DNA from: Berghia stephanieae
Lineage: Eukaryota > Mollusca > Gastropoda > Nudibranchia > Aeolidiidae
DNA: 64,000 bases
Direction: 5' to 3'
Assembly: GCA_034508935.3 (NCBI GenBank)
Contig: CM067448.1
Coordinates: 568,109-632,108, forward strand
The notes beneath the pieces were generated by a model. That model searched no databases and had not been told where the DNA came from. It worked only from the letters and a program-made list of their open reading frames with translations. Made by a program: the position numbers and the translations under genes. Shown here in pieces: positions 12,001 to 19,770 of this stretch; the stretch's first letter is position 1; the number at the start of each line of letters is the position of its first letter.

Positions 12001-12109
12001 TCGAAAATTGGTAATAGTGCTTTATCTTAGTCATGGTAAAGAAATTAGACGAAAATATCATGGTATGCAAAACAAAAGATTATCTACTTACATCAAGTTG
12101 TTTTGCCAT
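1..12109 (-). CDS. USP10: USP10-like ubiquitin carboxyl-terminal hydrolase (12 exons, C-terminus off the left edge)
   Basis: Cysteine protease that removes ubiquitin from proteins; family members act on p53 and trafficking cargo and bind G3BP in stress-granule control. Seen in order: a short acidic N-terminus, a PAM2-like motif (LQPSAPVFQP), a long His/Pro/Ser-rich disordered region ending in KSWSSLF (human KSWASLF), then the USP core. The cysteine box reads QPRGLTNGRNICFMNATLQ (human QPRGLINKGNWCYINATLQ). It is followed by LMGCPPFIHLF, HDAEEFLSQIL (human EDAEEYLGFIL), an insert with WVQVGPKN (human WEQVGPRN), and FFTLKLDIQ. All internal junctions keep phase and use GT-AG. The start is ATG at 12109 in a good context (AAAATGG). 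The catalytic His box is not in the window. Assignment to USP10 rather than another USP rests on the SWxSLF, PAM2-like and WxQVGPxN matches. Confidence 0.95.
104..348. mobile_element. Fold-back MITE, family FB-A, copy 1 (245 bp)
   Basis: Near-perfect inverted repeat along its whole length; ends AGGGAATGAGATTAGCGG / CCGCTAATCTCATTCCCT. The arms each carry a perfect TGACGTCA octamer (161-168 and 284-291), and the loop carries TGCGCATGCGT. A second copy at 26264-26490 shares both arms but has a shorter loop. No coding capacity, so it is non-autonomous. No clear target-site duplication was found. Confidence 0.85.
662..745. repeat. Two-copy 44-bp tandem duplication
   Basis: The unit from AAGGGTGACAAATACTTTGT through CATTGGACATC occurs twice in a row, with two or three differences. 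It lies about 10 bp from the donor of USP10 exon 11. Confidence 0.75.
755..880 (-). CDS. USP10: USP10 exon 11
   Basis: Acceptor tttcatccag, donor gtaggtga; 42 codons in phase 0. Product QTPLSAIFAGLSRSTLV... SFFTLKLDIQ matches human QTPITGIFGGHIRSVV... PFFTLQLDIQ. Confidence 0.95.
881..1814 (-). other. USP10 intron 10
   Basis: AT-rich. Possible TIR element at about 1393-1781: CAGACCTGCCAACC at the left and GTTGGCAGGTATG at the right are inverted matches of the hAT-MITE type, but no target duplication was found. The remainder shows nothing. Confidence 0.4.
1815..1981 (-). CDS. USP10: USP10 exon 10 (Asn/His/Asp-rich insert with WVQVGPKN)
   Basis: Acceptor tccccttag, donor gtaagtcgg. A variable Asn/Gly/His/Asp-rich insert is followed by DGSWVQVGPKN, the counterpart of human DEWEQVGPRN. 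This match is diagnostic for USP10. Confidence 0.93.
2230..2326 (-). CDS. USP10: USP10 exon 9 (QHDAEEFL motif)
   Basis: Acceptor tatttcttcag, donor gtaagtctg. Product IGVQHDAEEFLSQILSICN carries the USP-family Q-x-D-A-x-E-F/Y-L motif that lines the active site (human GRQEDAEEYLGFIL). Confidence 0.95.
2499..2828 (-). mobile_element. SINE-like retroposon RE-330, copy 1, with 11-bp TSD
   Basis: A 330-bp element flanked by the exact 11-bp direct repeat TTATCTGTATC (2488-2498 and 2829-2839). On the minus strand it begins GCGGGTGGTTGGATGGGAGC and ends in the A-rich tail AGCAACAAACAA. A weak A-box-like and B-box-like pair at tRNA-like spacing lies near the head. A near-identical copy with its own 11-bp duplication is at 22681-23009. 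Sits in USP10 intron 8. Confidence 0.85.
3036..3133 (-). CDS. USP10: USP10 exon 8
   Basis: Acceptor tatctacag, donor gtaagtag. Product PMKKGGGYTINVGDPFIPES... AQHILKLN corresponds to human ALGDKIVRDIRPGAAFEPT... YRLLTVN, just before the HDAEEFL motif. Confidence 0.9.
3139..3690 (-). other. USP10 intron 7
   Basis: Plain AT-rich intron with a short CA run near 3311-3328. No repeat or conserved element seen. Confidence 0.5.
3692..3738 (-). CDS. USP10: USP10 exon 7 (47-nt micro-scale exon)
   Basis: A short exon, acceptor catccccag and donor gtgggttgg, phase 2 in and 1 out. Product LVQFVNSFQNCQRSKQ matches human FVRLMNEFTNMPVPPK. Both junctions complete sense codons (CT|G Leu, G|GC Gly). Confidence 0.88.
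4093..4202 (-). CDS. USP10: USP10 exon 6 (TLQVLMGCPP)
   Basis: Acceptor cttttcag, donor gtgagttgg. Product TLQVLMGCPPFIHLFRAF... SSTPVFDS aligns without a break to human TLQALVACPPMYHLMKFI... TSTPMIDS. Confidence 0.95.
4203..4802 (-). other. USP10 intron 5
   Basis: A/T-rich intron. The open frames in it are short and unconserved. Nothing recognisable. Confidence 0.5.
4803..4894 (-). CDS. USP10: USP10 exon 5 (catalytic cysteine box)
   Basis: Acceptor cgtccccag, donor gtaagtc, phases 2 in and 0 out. It encodes the start of the USP fold, KLSNFPISYIPIIVQPRGL, then TNGRNICFMNA with the nucleophile Cys. Asn two residues before the Cys is kept. The usual Gly three before it is Arg. Confidence 0.95.
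4895..5952 (-). other. USP10 intron 4
   Basis: AT-rich. The stretch 5170-5290 is a degenerate member of the hammerhead-core repeat family HH (minus strand: TTGACAAAGGG ... CCCGAAATGTCC). Apparent coding at 4873-5241 on the plus strand is only chance openness across intron and repeat. Confidence 0.45.
5165..5225 (-). repeat. HH-family repeat fragment (degenerate)
   Basis: On the minus strand TTGACAAAGGGTAAACCC is followed by GAAATGTCCACATCATGTC, matching the core of the HH copies at 34050, 42410, 44580 and 47960. The GGG/CCC pair can form a short stem. Confidence 0.55.
5953..7971 (-). CDS. USP10: USP10 exon 4 (PAM2-like motif, His-rich and Ser-rich disordered region)
   Basis: A 2019-nt exon from acceptor atttttcag to donor gtaagagtt (phases 2 in, 1 out). 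It opens VDIENSVLQPSAPVFQPSI, a PAM2-like poly(A)-binding-protein ligand (L-x3-A-x2-F-x-P) matching human TLNPQAPEFIL. Next come His/Pro tracts coded mostly by CAT/CAC runs, then Ser/Lys-rich sequence, then KSWSSLFGK and DPLAPKLL (human DPVAIKIAELL). Reading past the donor would give KSWLELFEH and a stop, so the splice at 5953 is preferred. The His tracts are far longer than in vertebrate USP10. Confidence 0.93.
7972..8897 (-). other. USP10 intron 3
   Basis: Contains the CAGGG-ended repeat at 8395-8669 and a poly(A)-poly(G) junction at 8839-8870. Nothing else seen. Confidence 0.5.
8395..8669. mobile_element. CAGGG-ended TIR element, copy 1
   Basis: Begins CAGGGAAACCCTTTGCTAA and ends GGTATCCCTG, so the ends are an imperfect terminal inverted repeat. 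The body (for example CTCGTAAAGACCAT and CTTCATCAAATG) is shared with 57058-57330 in a FHOD intron. CAGGG ends are common in hAT elements. No 8-bp duplication is visible here. Confidence 0.55.
8898..9204 (-). CDS. USP10: USP10 exon 3 (Glu/Val-rich acidic linker)
   Basis: Acceptor ctttctacag and donor gtaactc; 102 codons plus 1 nt. The product is strongly acidic, with imperfect repeats of the type VQEEKxVQE. There is no known domain, and the segment is likely disordered. It ends KQKEEK and completes a Val codon with exon 4. Confidence 0.85.
9205..9917 (-). other. USP10 intron 2
   Basis: AT-rich, without recognisable repeats or conserved motifs. Confidence 0.5.
9918..10037 (-). CDS. USP10: USP10 exon 2 (N-terminal acidic segment)
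   Basis: Forty codons between acceptor cttgacag and donor gtaggctc, phase 0 at both ends. The product includes LSFFDWDGLDNEEYDKLSNI. This occupies the place of the human IFGDFSPDEF segment that binds G3BP, but the FGDF tetrapeptide itself is not present. A second ATG at 10031 could be the start if exon 1 is untranslated. Confidence 0.85.
10159..10308. repeat. Three-copy 50-bp minisatellite
   Basis: The unit AAAATGAGATGAATTGATGA... GTGGTGGCGGTGACAATGAAT is repeated three times with about three substitutions, immediately after a short AAT run. It lies 120 bp upstream of the USP10 exon 2 acceptor. Confidence 0.85.
10309..12091 (-). other. Remainder of USP10 intron 1
   Basis: No repeat family recognised. 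The open frames are short. The region may hold regulatory sequence, but nothing specific can be supported. Confidence 0.45.
12092..12109 (-). CDS. USP10: USP10 exon 1 coding part (MAKQLD)
   Basis: Six codons, ATG GCA AAA CAA CTT GAT, followed directly by the donor gtaagtag. Phase 0 joins the exon-2 acceptor at 10038 and gives MAKQLDEGMAQAVKG. I chose this start because the splice keeps frame, the donor is strong and the ATG context is good. The alternative is that this is 5' UTR and translation starts at the ATG at 10031 inside exon 2. Confidence 0.7.
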
Positions 12110-12260
12110 TTTCTAATAATGCAATACCATTGTTAAAAACACTTGAAATAACCAAGTTATTTAATCCTAAAGCATGTTTCTATATATCCGCCATCTTGCT
12201 TGCAAGGCAGAACGTCGGGTCGGTAACTACAAAAACACAATCACATTCTTTTGCTATGGC
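12110..12260 (-). promoter_or_regulatory. Putative USP10 5' UTR/core promoter with YY1-type site
   Basis: Upstream of the chosen ATG the minus strand carries CAAGATGGCGG (12189-12199), the consensus for YY1, which in animals usually sits within some tens of bases of a TATA-less start site. The motif lies 80-90 nt before the ATG, which fits a short 5' UTR. The start site itself cannot be seen. Confidence 0.45.
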
Positions 12261-12276
12261 GAACACATGGCCCAAG

Positions 12277-12698
12277 CAGGGTTGCCAGATTATTTTTCAA
12301 CAAAATGCCAGGGGAAGACTCAAAAAATGCCAAAACACTCAAAAAAATGCCAAAGTCTGTTGACTCCCACCACCACTAAGAAAACTACTCACTTTTGATG
12401 GACAATTTACTATCATTATCATATCCTGGTGGCTTGCATGTTTTCTTTTCTTTTTTTCTTTTTTTTTTAATTATACAAAATTTCCTGTTGGGGTAATTTT
12501 TTACCTACTGACTACTAAGTGGAGTGCTAAACCACTACACCACGGTTGAGAAAAGGTGTCATTTGAAGTATAATATACAAGAAAAGGAAATGCCAAATGA
12601 AAATGCCAAATGCCAAATGATTTTTCTAATGCCAAACGGTTTTCAAAAATGCCAGATTTTTGGAATCTGGCATTTAAAATGCCAAACTGGCAACCCTG
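12277..12698. mobile_element. hAT-type non-autonomous transposon (422 bp) with 8-bp TSD
   Basis: Ends CAGGGTTGCCAG and CTGGCAACCCTG are perfect 12-bp inverted repeats. They are flanked by the exact 8-bp direct repeat GGCCCAAG (12269-12276 and 12699-12706). An 8-bp duplication with CAGGG-type ends is the hAT signature. The body has many AATGCCAAA copies in both subterminal regions, as hAT transposase-binding repeats do. It has no coding capacity. It lies about 170 bp upstream of the USP10 ATG. Confidence 0.9.
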
Positions 12699-12709
12699 GG
12701 CCCAAGTGT

Positions 12710-13390
12710 GTTCTAAGGGGAGCAACTCGAATAATGAAACGCACCTGAAAAACAAGGTGGGTGTCTAGGTCGTGAAGGGAGCGTAAACAAAGAGGCGACG
12801 AAGTGTGTTCGTCTGTGCTCGGGGCGAGCATTACGTAATAATGCACACGATTTGCATTTAATACCAACTTATCGATGGGATAGAGAACAAAGAAATGTGT
12901 GCAAAGATAAACTGAGACATTGGATAAATTTGTTTAATCTTAGCCTTAGACAACAAGAAAGCGATGAAGCTATAAATAATGAAAGAAAAATATTTCGCGA
13001 TTCAGAAATATACAAATACGGGAAATTAGTCATTGGCACCTGACAACAAGGATTTCCTCGGGAAAAAAATGAATAAGTAAATAAAATGAAATTAACAAAA
13101 TTGTAAAAACAAAGTTTACATTAGACCTAACTATATGACAAATCTTTCTCAAACGTTGAAACTCCCACATTTCGATTCTAAGTTAATTTAAAACTGTAAT
13201 AACGACAACTTAACTTGCTTGTATCAATCTGATGTTGAAGTAGCAAGAAGTTTAGAAAGATCAACATGTTGATTATGACCCTAATGATGCTGTACGTTTG
13301 GCCAAAAAAAAACAACACAACTTTATAGTCTGATTGATACTAATTTAGTGAGAACCACTCATAAAAACCGCATTTTATTGTGCGCGTGTC
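12710..13390. other. Upstream intergenic DNA, no gene recognised
   Basis: A 63-codon open frame at 12852-13043 on the plus strand has no recognisable domain and no visible splice partners. I do not call it a gene. Confidence 0.4.
12830..12841. promoter_or_regulatory. Palindromic bZIP-type site (ATTACGTAAT)
   Basis: A perfect 10-bp palindrome containing TTACGTAA, the consensus for PAR-bZIP and C/EBP-type factors. It lies about 730 bp upstream of the USP10 ATG. A single site could be chance. Confidence 0.25.
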
Positions 13391-13393
13391 TGT

Positions 13394-13402
13394 GTGTGTG
13401 TT

Positions 13403-13441
<39 letters not shown>
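13394..13441. repeat. (GT)n microsatellite
   Basis: Nearly pure GT run, directly followed by a GA-rich stretch and SINE-P copy 1. Confidence 0.9.
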
Positions 13442-13443
<2 letters not shown>

Positions 13444-13483
13444 AAAGAGAGAGGGGAGGGGAGTTCGTCAGCAAAAAATAAGT

Positions 13484-13791
13484 AGAGCATTTTATAGCGC
13501 AATATCCAGTAAACGTGCTCAAAGCGCTTTACAAGGGCCCCTCCCATGTCATGGTCCTTACCCAACAGCAACACGTAACAAATCGAACAAGACATGACGC
13601 CTGCTACGCGATATTACATTTTTTTCCGACGGAGACAACGCTGTTAACGGCCAGGTTTTGCACCTGAGTACGGTAAGAGAATGTGGATAAAGAGCATTTT
13701 CCAAGGACTCAACTATGCGCTAAGCGAGGCTCGAACCCAGGGCCTTCCGATCCGAAAGCGAGTGGCATACCACAAGACCCCATAGCCGCAC
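13484..13791 (-). mobile_element. tRNA-derived SINE (SINE-P), copy 1
   Basis: On the minus strand the head TGCGGCTATGGGGTCTTGTGG... CCTGGGTTCGAGCC has an A box and a B box. The head resembles tRNA-Pro. The body runs AAGCGCTTTGAGCAC... to the tail GCGCTATAAAATGC. Nine copies lie in the window. The tRNA-like head is degenerate and not a working tRNA gene. Confidence 0.85.
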
Positions 13792-13932
13792 AAGCAATGC
13801 TTTGAAATGCAAAATCACACCAATCAGAATACATAATATCTGTATCTATTTATCTATTATGGTAGAAATCTAATAGGGTGTGTGTAGAACAGTGTCAGAC
13901 AATGCAGAAATAAAGATACAGATAAATAACCC

Positions 13933-13940
13933 CCCCCCCC

Positions 13941-14002
<62 letters not shown>
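13933..14002. repeat. Poly(C) then CA/TA compound microsatellite
   Basis: A run of C followed by CA, TA and CA dinucleotide runs. Confidence 0.9.
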
Positions 14003-14156
14003 TTAACACGCACACAGCGAGAATATAATAAATAAATAAATGATAAAAATCACCCTGCATCGACTTGGAATGGTAACCCAGAGAGCCGCCATTGGTGCTT
14101 GTTGTATTTGTAACACGTGTGCGTTGTAATTCATGAAATCATCCGCCCTTTTCCAA

Positions 14157-15618
14157 CCAAACCATAGAGACCAAACAAACCATAGAGACCAAACAAACCA
14201 TAGAGACCAAACAAACCATAGAGACCAAACAAACCATAGAGACCAAACAAACCATAGAGACCAAACAAACCATAGAGACCAAACAAACCATAGAGACCAA
14301 ACAAACAAACCATAGAGACCAAACAAACCATAGAGACCAAACAAACCATAGATACCAAACAAACCATAGAGACCAAACAAACCATAGAGACCAAACAAAC
14401 CATAGAGACCAAACAAACCATAGAGACCAAACAAACCATAGAGACCAAACAAGCCATAGAGACCAAACAAACCATAGAGACCAAACAAACCATAGAGACC
14501 AAACAAACCATAGAGACCAACCAAACCATAGAGACCAACCAAACCATAGAGACCAAACAAGCCATAGAGACTAAACAAACCATAGAGACTAAACAAACCA
14601 TAGAGACCAAACAAACCATAGAGACCAAACAAACCATAGAGACCAAACAAGCCATAGAGACCAAACAAACCATAGAGACCAAACAAGCCATAGAGACCAA
14701 ACAAACCATAGAGACCAAACAAACCATAGAGACCAAACAAACCATAGAGACCAAACAAACCATAGAGACCAAACAAACCATAGAGACCAAACAAACCATA
14801 GAGACCAAACAAACAAACCATAGAGACCAAACAAACCATAGAGACCAAACAAACCATAGAGACCAAACAAACCATAGAGACCAAACAAACCATAGAGACC
14901 AAACAAGCCATAGAGACCAAACAAACCATAGAGACCAAACAAGCCATAGAGACCAAACAAACCATAGAGACCAACAAACCATAGAGACCAAACAAACCAT
15001 AGAGACCAAACAAGCCATAGAGACAAAACCAAACCATAGAGACTAAACAAGCCATAGAGCCCTAAACAAACCATAGAGACAAAAAACCATAAGAGACCAA
15101 ACAAACCATAGAGACCAAACAAACCATAGAGACCAAACAAGCCATAGAGACCAAACAACCATAGAGACCAAACAAGCCATAGAGACCAAACAAACCATAG
15201 AGACCAAACAAACCATAGAGACCAAACAAACCATAGAGACCAAACAAACCATAGAGACCAAACAAACCATAGAGACCAAACAAACCATAGAGACCAAACA
15301 AACCATAGAGACCAAACAAACCATAGAGACCAAACAAACCATAGAGACCAAACAAACCATAGAGACAACAACAAGGACCAACAAACCATAGAGACCAAAC
15401 AAACCATAGAGACCAAACAAACCATAGAGACCAAACAAACCATAGAGACCAAACAAACCATAGAGACCAAACAAACCATAGAGACCAAACAAACCATAGA
15501 GACCAACCAAACCATAGAGACCAAACAAACCATAGAGACCAAACAAACCATAGAGACCAACCAAACCATAGAGACCAACCAAACCATAGAGACCAACCAA
15601 ACCATAGAGACCAAACAA
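14157..15618. repeat. 18-bp minisatellite, about 80 copies (1.46 kb)
   Basis: The unit ACCATAGAGACCAAACAA is repeated with little divergence; variants include AAGCCATAG, CAACC and GACTAAAC. A few unit-length breaks occur (14305, 14810, 15030-15100, 15365). Because 18 is a multiple of 3, all six frames can stay open. Those frames give only short repeated words such as SLWFVW and are not genes. Flanked on both sides by SINE-P copies in opposite orientation. Confidence 0.97.
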
Positions 15619-15731
15619 AGCACGAGGAAATGAAGATGAAAACAAGAGAGAAATCTCCAATTCGCGCTGTTGAAAATATGACAGTGAAACGTTTTGAGCA
15701 GACGAGATAAGATAAATATTCATACACCATC

Positions 15732-16031
15732 TGCGGCTATGTGGTCTTGTGGTATGACACTCGCTTTCGGATCGGAAGGTCCTGGGTTCGATTCTCGCTC
15801 GGCGCATTGTTGAGTCCTTAGAAAAGGCTCTTTACTTACATTCTCTCACCGAATTCCGGTGTAGAATGAGTACCTGGACGTTTACAGCGTTGTCTCTGTC
15901 GGGGAAAAGAAATGTAATATCGTCTAACAGGCGTCATGTCTCGTTCTACATGTGAGGTGTTGCTGTTGGTCGGGAACCCATTGTAAAGCACGTTGAGCAC
16001 GTTTAGTGGATAATGCGCTATATAAAAAGCT
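15732..16031 (+). mobile_element. SINE-P copy 2
   Basis: Full-length: head TGCGGCTATGTGGTCTTGTGG, B box GGTTCGATTC, body, and tail TGCGCTATATAAAAAGC. First of three same-strand copies within 1.5 kb. Confidence 0.9.
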
Positions 16032-16179
16032 TATTTTTTAAAAGCTCAATCTGTATCTAGGTCTAGATACTTAATTTTGCAGAAGAAGTCGATACTATCT
16101 CTTTGGAGTCGATTCCATCCCGTACAGCGATGCACCTGTCAGTCAAACGAATTTTAAGTAAGGAGTCCTTCAGAGCCAT

Positions 16180-16432
16180 TTGGCCCATGGAGCCGGAGTT
16201 TATCCCGGTTTCGATAGCGTGAAACCGTCAATAGCAATTGCTTGTCATCCTTTGGATATAACGCTAGTCTATCGCAAAGTACATTCCTCCAGATCTAGCA
16301 GACCTAGCTACCCAGTCACTGCTGGGCGGACAGTGGGTTCAGAAAAAAATATCTCGACTGCACCCGAGATCGATCTTGGTTCCTTTGCTTGTAAAGCAAG
16401 TGCTCTACCCACTGAGCTATCGGGACCCCCCT
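16180..16432 (-). mobile_element. Second tRNA-derived SINE (SINE-V), copy 1
   Basis: The minus-strand head reads GATAGCTCAGTGGGTAGAGC (A box), then the anticodon-loop-like CTTTACAAG, then GATCGATCTCGGG (degenerate B box). The body contains CAGTGACTGGGTAGCTAGG and TAGACTAGCG, shared with 47380-47610. The head is mismatched in its arms, so it is not called as a tRNA gene. Confidence 0.7.
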
Positions 16433-16520
16433 GTAAAACAATTCGTTGGATCTCATTGAATGTCAAGGGAAATACAAGTCGGCCTACTGTCATCTCCACA
16501 ATGCACTGTCGTCCCATCTG

Positions 16521-16804
16521 TGCGGCTATGTGGTCTTGTGGGATGACACTTCTTTCAGATGGGAAGGTCCTGGGTTCGAGCCTTGCTCGGCACATAGTTG
16601 AGTCCTTTGACTTACATTCTCTAACCGTACTCAAGTGTAAAATGAGTACCTGGCCGTTAGCAACGTTTCTCTGTCGGGGAAAAATGTAATTTCGTCTAAA
16701 AGGCGTCATGTCTCGTCCTACATGTTAAGTGTTGCTGTCGGTCAGGGACCCATTGTAAAGCGTTTTGAGCACGTTTAGTGGATATTGTGCTATATAAAAG
16801 CTCA
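16521..16804 (+). mobile_element. SINE-P copy 3
   Basis: Full-length copy with head, B box GGTTCGAGCC, and tail TGTGCTATATAAAAGCTC. Moderately diverged from copy 2. Confidence 0.9.
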
Positions 16805-16920
16805 AGATCAGCAGCTGAAAGGTGTCAATAAATCCTTACTGTTCATTCACGATTTAGAGACGTAAAGCCCGTGGCCACCGGGACACACAAGAACACACTG
16901 TTGTGCTTTGATCATAGTCG

Positions 16921-17220
16921 TGCGGCTATGTAGTCTAGTGGTATGACACTCGCTTTCGGATCGGAAGGTCCTGGGTTCGAGCCTCGCGCTCGGCGCATAG
17001 TTGAGTCCTTGGAAAAGGCTCTTTACTCACATTCTCTCACTGTACTCAGGTGTAAAATGAGTACCTGGCCGTTAACAGCGTTGTCTTAGTCCGAAAAATT
17101 GTAATATCGCCTAACAGGCGGCATGTCCTGTCCTACATGTTAAATGTTGCTGTTGACCAGGGAGCCCTTGTAAAGCGCTTTGAGCACATTTAGTGGATAT
17201 CGCGCTATAAAAAGCTCAAT
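16921..17220 (+). mobile_element. SINE-P copy 4
   Basis: Full-length copy; B box GGTTCGAGCC, tail CGCGCTATAAAAAGCTC followed by AATTATAATTATAATT. Confidence 0.9.
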
Positions 17221-17230
17221 TATAATTATA

Positions 17231-17512
17231 ATTATGAATGATATGAGTAGAAAAAATGCCAGAAGACAATAGAGAATAAAAATTTCGCGGTGATGGGGGC
17301 TCGAACCAACGACCTTACTGGTACGACAACTCCGCCTGGCCGTAGGAGGGGCACGAAGTGGTGGATGGCGTCAACTGCATTGCGTCCCTTCCATGGCCAG
17401 ACGGAGTTGTCGTCCCAATAAGGTCGGAGGTTCGAGCCCTCAACTGTCTTCTGGCACTTTTCTATTCACTTCATTTTCTATTATTGTCAACACAAGTGCC
17501 TGCTCCACTCAC
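17231..17512. mobile_element. tRNA-armed palindromic element (PT), copy 1
   Basis: The left arm carries GGGGCTCGAACCAACGACC (an inverted B box) and ACGACAACTCCG. The right arm carries CGGAGTTGTCGT and GGTCGGAGGTTCGAGCCC. The outer ends AAAAATGCCAGAAGACAATAG and TGTCTTCTGGCACTTTTCT are also inverted. Other copies are at 41091-41336 and 57774-58080. Confidence 0.75.
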
Positions 17513-17576
17513 TTTTCTGTGCGTCGACTAAAAACGTTTCATTTTCTGTTCAGTCAAATTTTAAATATCGATATAT

Positions 17577-17800
17577 CGAATTACCCGTCGGACTCTGGAA
17601 AAAAGGAACACGGATTTAAAAAACTCGTCCTTCGAATATCGATTGATTTAAATAACCCTCACCTTGGCATAAAAAACTCCTAAACCCGGGACTTCGCGAA
17701 GTCTTCAAGGAACTCCCAGGTCTGAGAACGTTTGCCAAAATGAGGGTTTTTTAAATCATCGATATTTGAAGGGCAGTTTTCCGGCCTAATCTTGGTAGAA
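17577..17800. mobile_element. Fold-back element FB-C, copy 1
   Basis: The arms pair AACTCGTCCTTCGAATATCG with CGATATTTGAAGG. The centre has the palindrome GGGACTTCGCGAAGTCTTC. The same layout is seen at 30036-30245, 37188-37460 and 51418-51668. Non-coding. Confidence 0.7.
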
Positions 17801-17931
17801 ATTATCAAACCTGGGACTTCGTGATCTTTAGTTTTGCACGTAAAATGACAGTAGTTGTGTAAATCTATTTCTCCATCTTGTCAAAGTGTCTCAAACTTGA
17901 TGTGTGCTTGTAAATTTAATTTGAGCTTTTA

Positions 17932-18220
17932 TATAGCGCAATATCCACAAAACGGGCTCAAAGCGCTTTATAAGTGGTCCCTGACCAACAGCAACATTTA
18001 ACATGAAGGACGGGCATGACGCCTGCTAAGCGATATTACATTTTTTTCGGACAGAGACAACGCTGTTAATGGCCAGGTATTCATTTTACACCTGAGTACG
18101 GTGAGAGAATGTGAGTAAAGAGCCTTTTCCAAGGACTCATCTATGCGCCGAGCGAGGCTCGAACCCAGAACCTCCCGATCCGAAGGCGAGTGTCATACCA
18201 CTAGACCACATAGCCGCACA
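17932..18220 (-). mobile_element. SINE-P copy 5
   Basis: Complete copy in reverse: tail GAGCTTTTATATAGCGC at its left end and head CATAGCCGCA at its right end. Confidence 0.9.
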
Positions 18221-18305
18221 TGTAAGAAGTCTCCGGTTTGATTCCTCTGACTCTGACATGTTGTGGCCATCTCAATCCATTGATATTCTACATACAACAT
18301 TTCTG

Positions 18306-18475
18306 ACCCCAACCCCCCCCCCCCCCCGAAAAAAAAAAACAACAAAAAACAAAAACAAAACAAAACAAAAAACATAAAACAAACAAAAAAAAAACAAAAA
18401 CAAAAGAAAACATTAGAAAACAAAAACAAAATAAATAAATAAACAAATAAATAAATAAGGGACAGATTGTTGTAC
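18306..18475. repeat. Poly(C) followed by A/C-rich simple repeat
   Basis: About 17 C, then degenerate AAAAC and AAAT repeats. Confidence 0.8.
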
Positions 18476-18612
18476 AGAGACAAGAAGAACAAATGTCGAT
18501 TTTACATAGTTATTTATAAATTATAATATTATATCTATATGTCAGTTGAATTATTCTCCCTCCTCCTCCCCTCTTCCTTATGAACAAGTACACACGCACC
18601 GAATATACGCAG

Positions 18613-18659
<47 letters not shown>

Positions 18660-18882
18660 TAGACACACGCACAACAAGCCCTTTGGACTGATGACTTCCA
18701 AAAATCGCTCCCTGCTTCCGTCTAAAACCCCCTGTTACTGTTACTGACAAATCGGCCATGCAATCTTCAGCCTGAAGCTTTGGCCTCAATGGAAGAAAAA
18801 GAAGAAGAAAACAACACACACATTTTTCATGTTTAATTATGTTTCTGTTTTAGTTCTCGACCAAAGGGTCTGTGATCGAACG

Positions 18883-18946
<64 letters not shown>

Positions 18947-19420
18947 AGTGATTGTGTGTGTGTATCGCAATGAAGTGAAAGCTATTCAGTGTAACTTCAG
19001 TATTTGTCATTTTGACCAGCCCATGCTACAAGAAACATCAAAATGCTCCCTCTACCATTTAAATTTCTGCTCACAACATTAACATTACCATCCGAAAGTA
19101 TAACGAACCAACACACAAAACTCTGTGTATCCATGAACGTTTATAGTCTGGATAATACAGTTAAATGAGAATTACCCATAAACTTGGCTGGCAAAAACCC
19201 GATTGACGTCACCTTCATTCTATCTTTCCACCCAATACGTTTGTCTCTGTGTCGTCACCACGAGACGAGCTGTAGGTACAAGTCTAATTCAATCATTTGT
19301 CTGGGTGGCGTGTTGTTGTTGCTTCGGGCTTCGTCTTGGTGTGTCCAATCAAACAATGGCTGTCAGACGGGTGTGTTGTCATAGCCTGGACAGCCAGTGG
19401 GCTTGTTTTAAAGGGGTTTT
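18476..19420. other. Intergenic, only microsatellites
   Basis: CA run at 18619-18652 and GT run at 18884-18942. No gene or interspersed repeat recognised in the remainder. Confidence 0.5.
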
Positions 19421-19770
19421 GCAGCGTTATCCACACTTTTAGGTCATTTCAACGGGGAAAAAATGTTGTTTTTTTTTTAAAAAAGTTCCAAATAAAAAGT
19501 AAGACAAAGGGGAAACGTGAGGACAGGAAACAGAAGCTTCTTAAATCAATCCACAGATGTGCCTGTATTCATAAATTATGTACGTAGCTTGAAGTCTATC
19601 CAGGTACAATCAAAGGATCTCGCTATCAAGGATACAATTATTTCACAAAGTATAAACTAAAAACTATTTTACTTTCCAGAGAAATGAGTTATAAGGAAAA
19701 AAACATCTCGGAAAAAACAAGGAAAATAGAAACTATAAATTTGACTGCTTCCTTCTCAACAAAGTTTATG

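Noticed and set aside
14003-15807. Several minus-strand open frames of 220-350 residues made of repeated WSLWFV or LVSMVC words
   Set aside because: They are the 18-bp satellite read in different frames. There are no start context, splice sites or non-repeat domains.
16373-16432. A genuine tRNA gene (Val- or Lys-like)
   Set aside because: The acceptor and T arms do not pair well, and the sequence continues into a body shared with 47380-47610, so it is a SINE head. The same reasoning applies to 54331-54405 and to all SINE-P heads.
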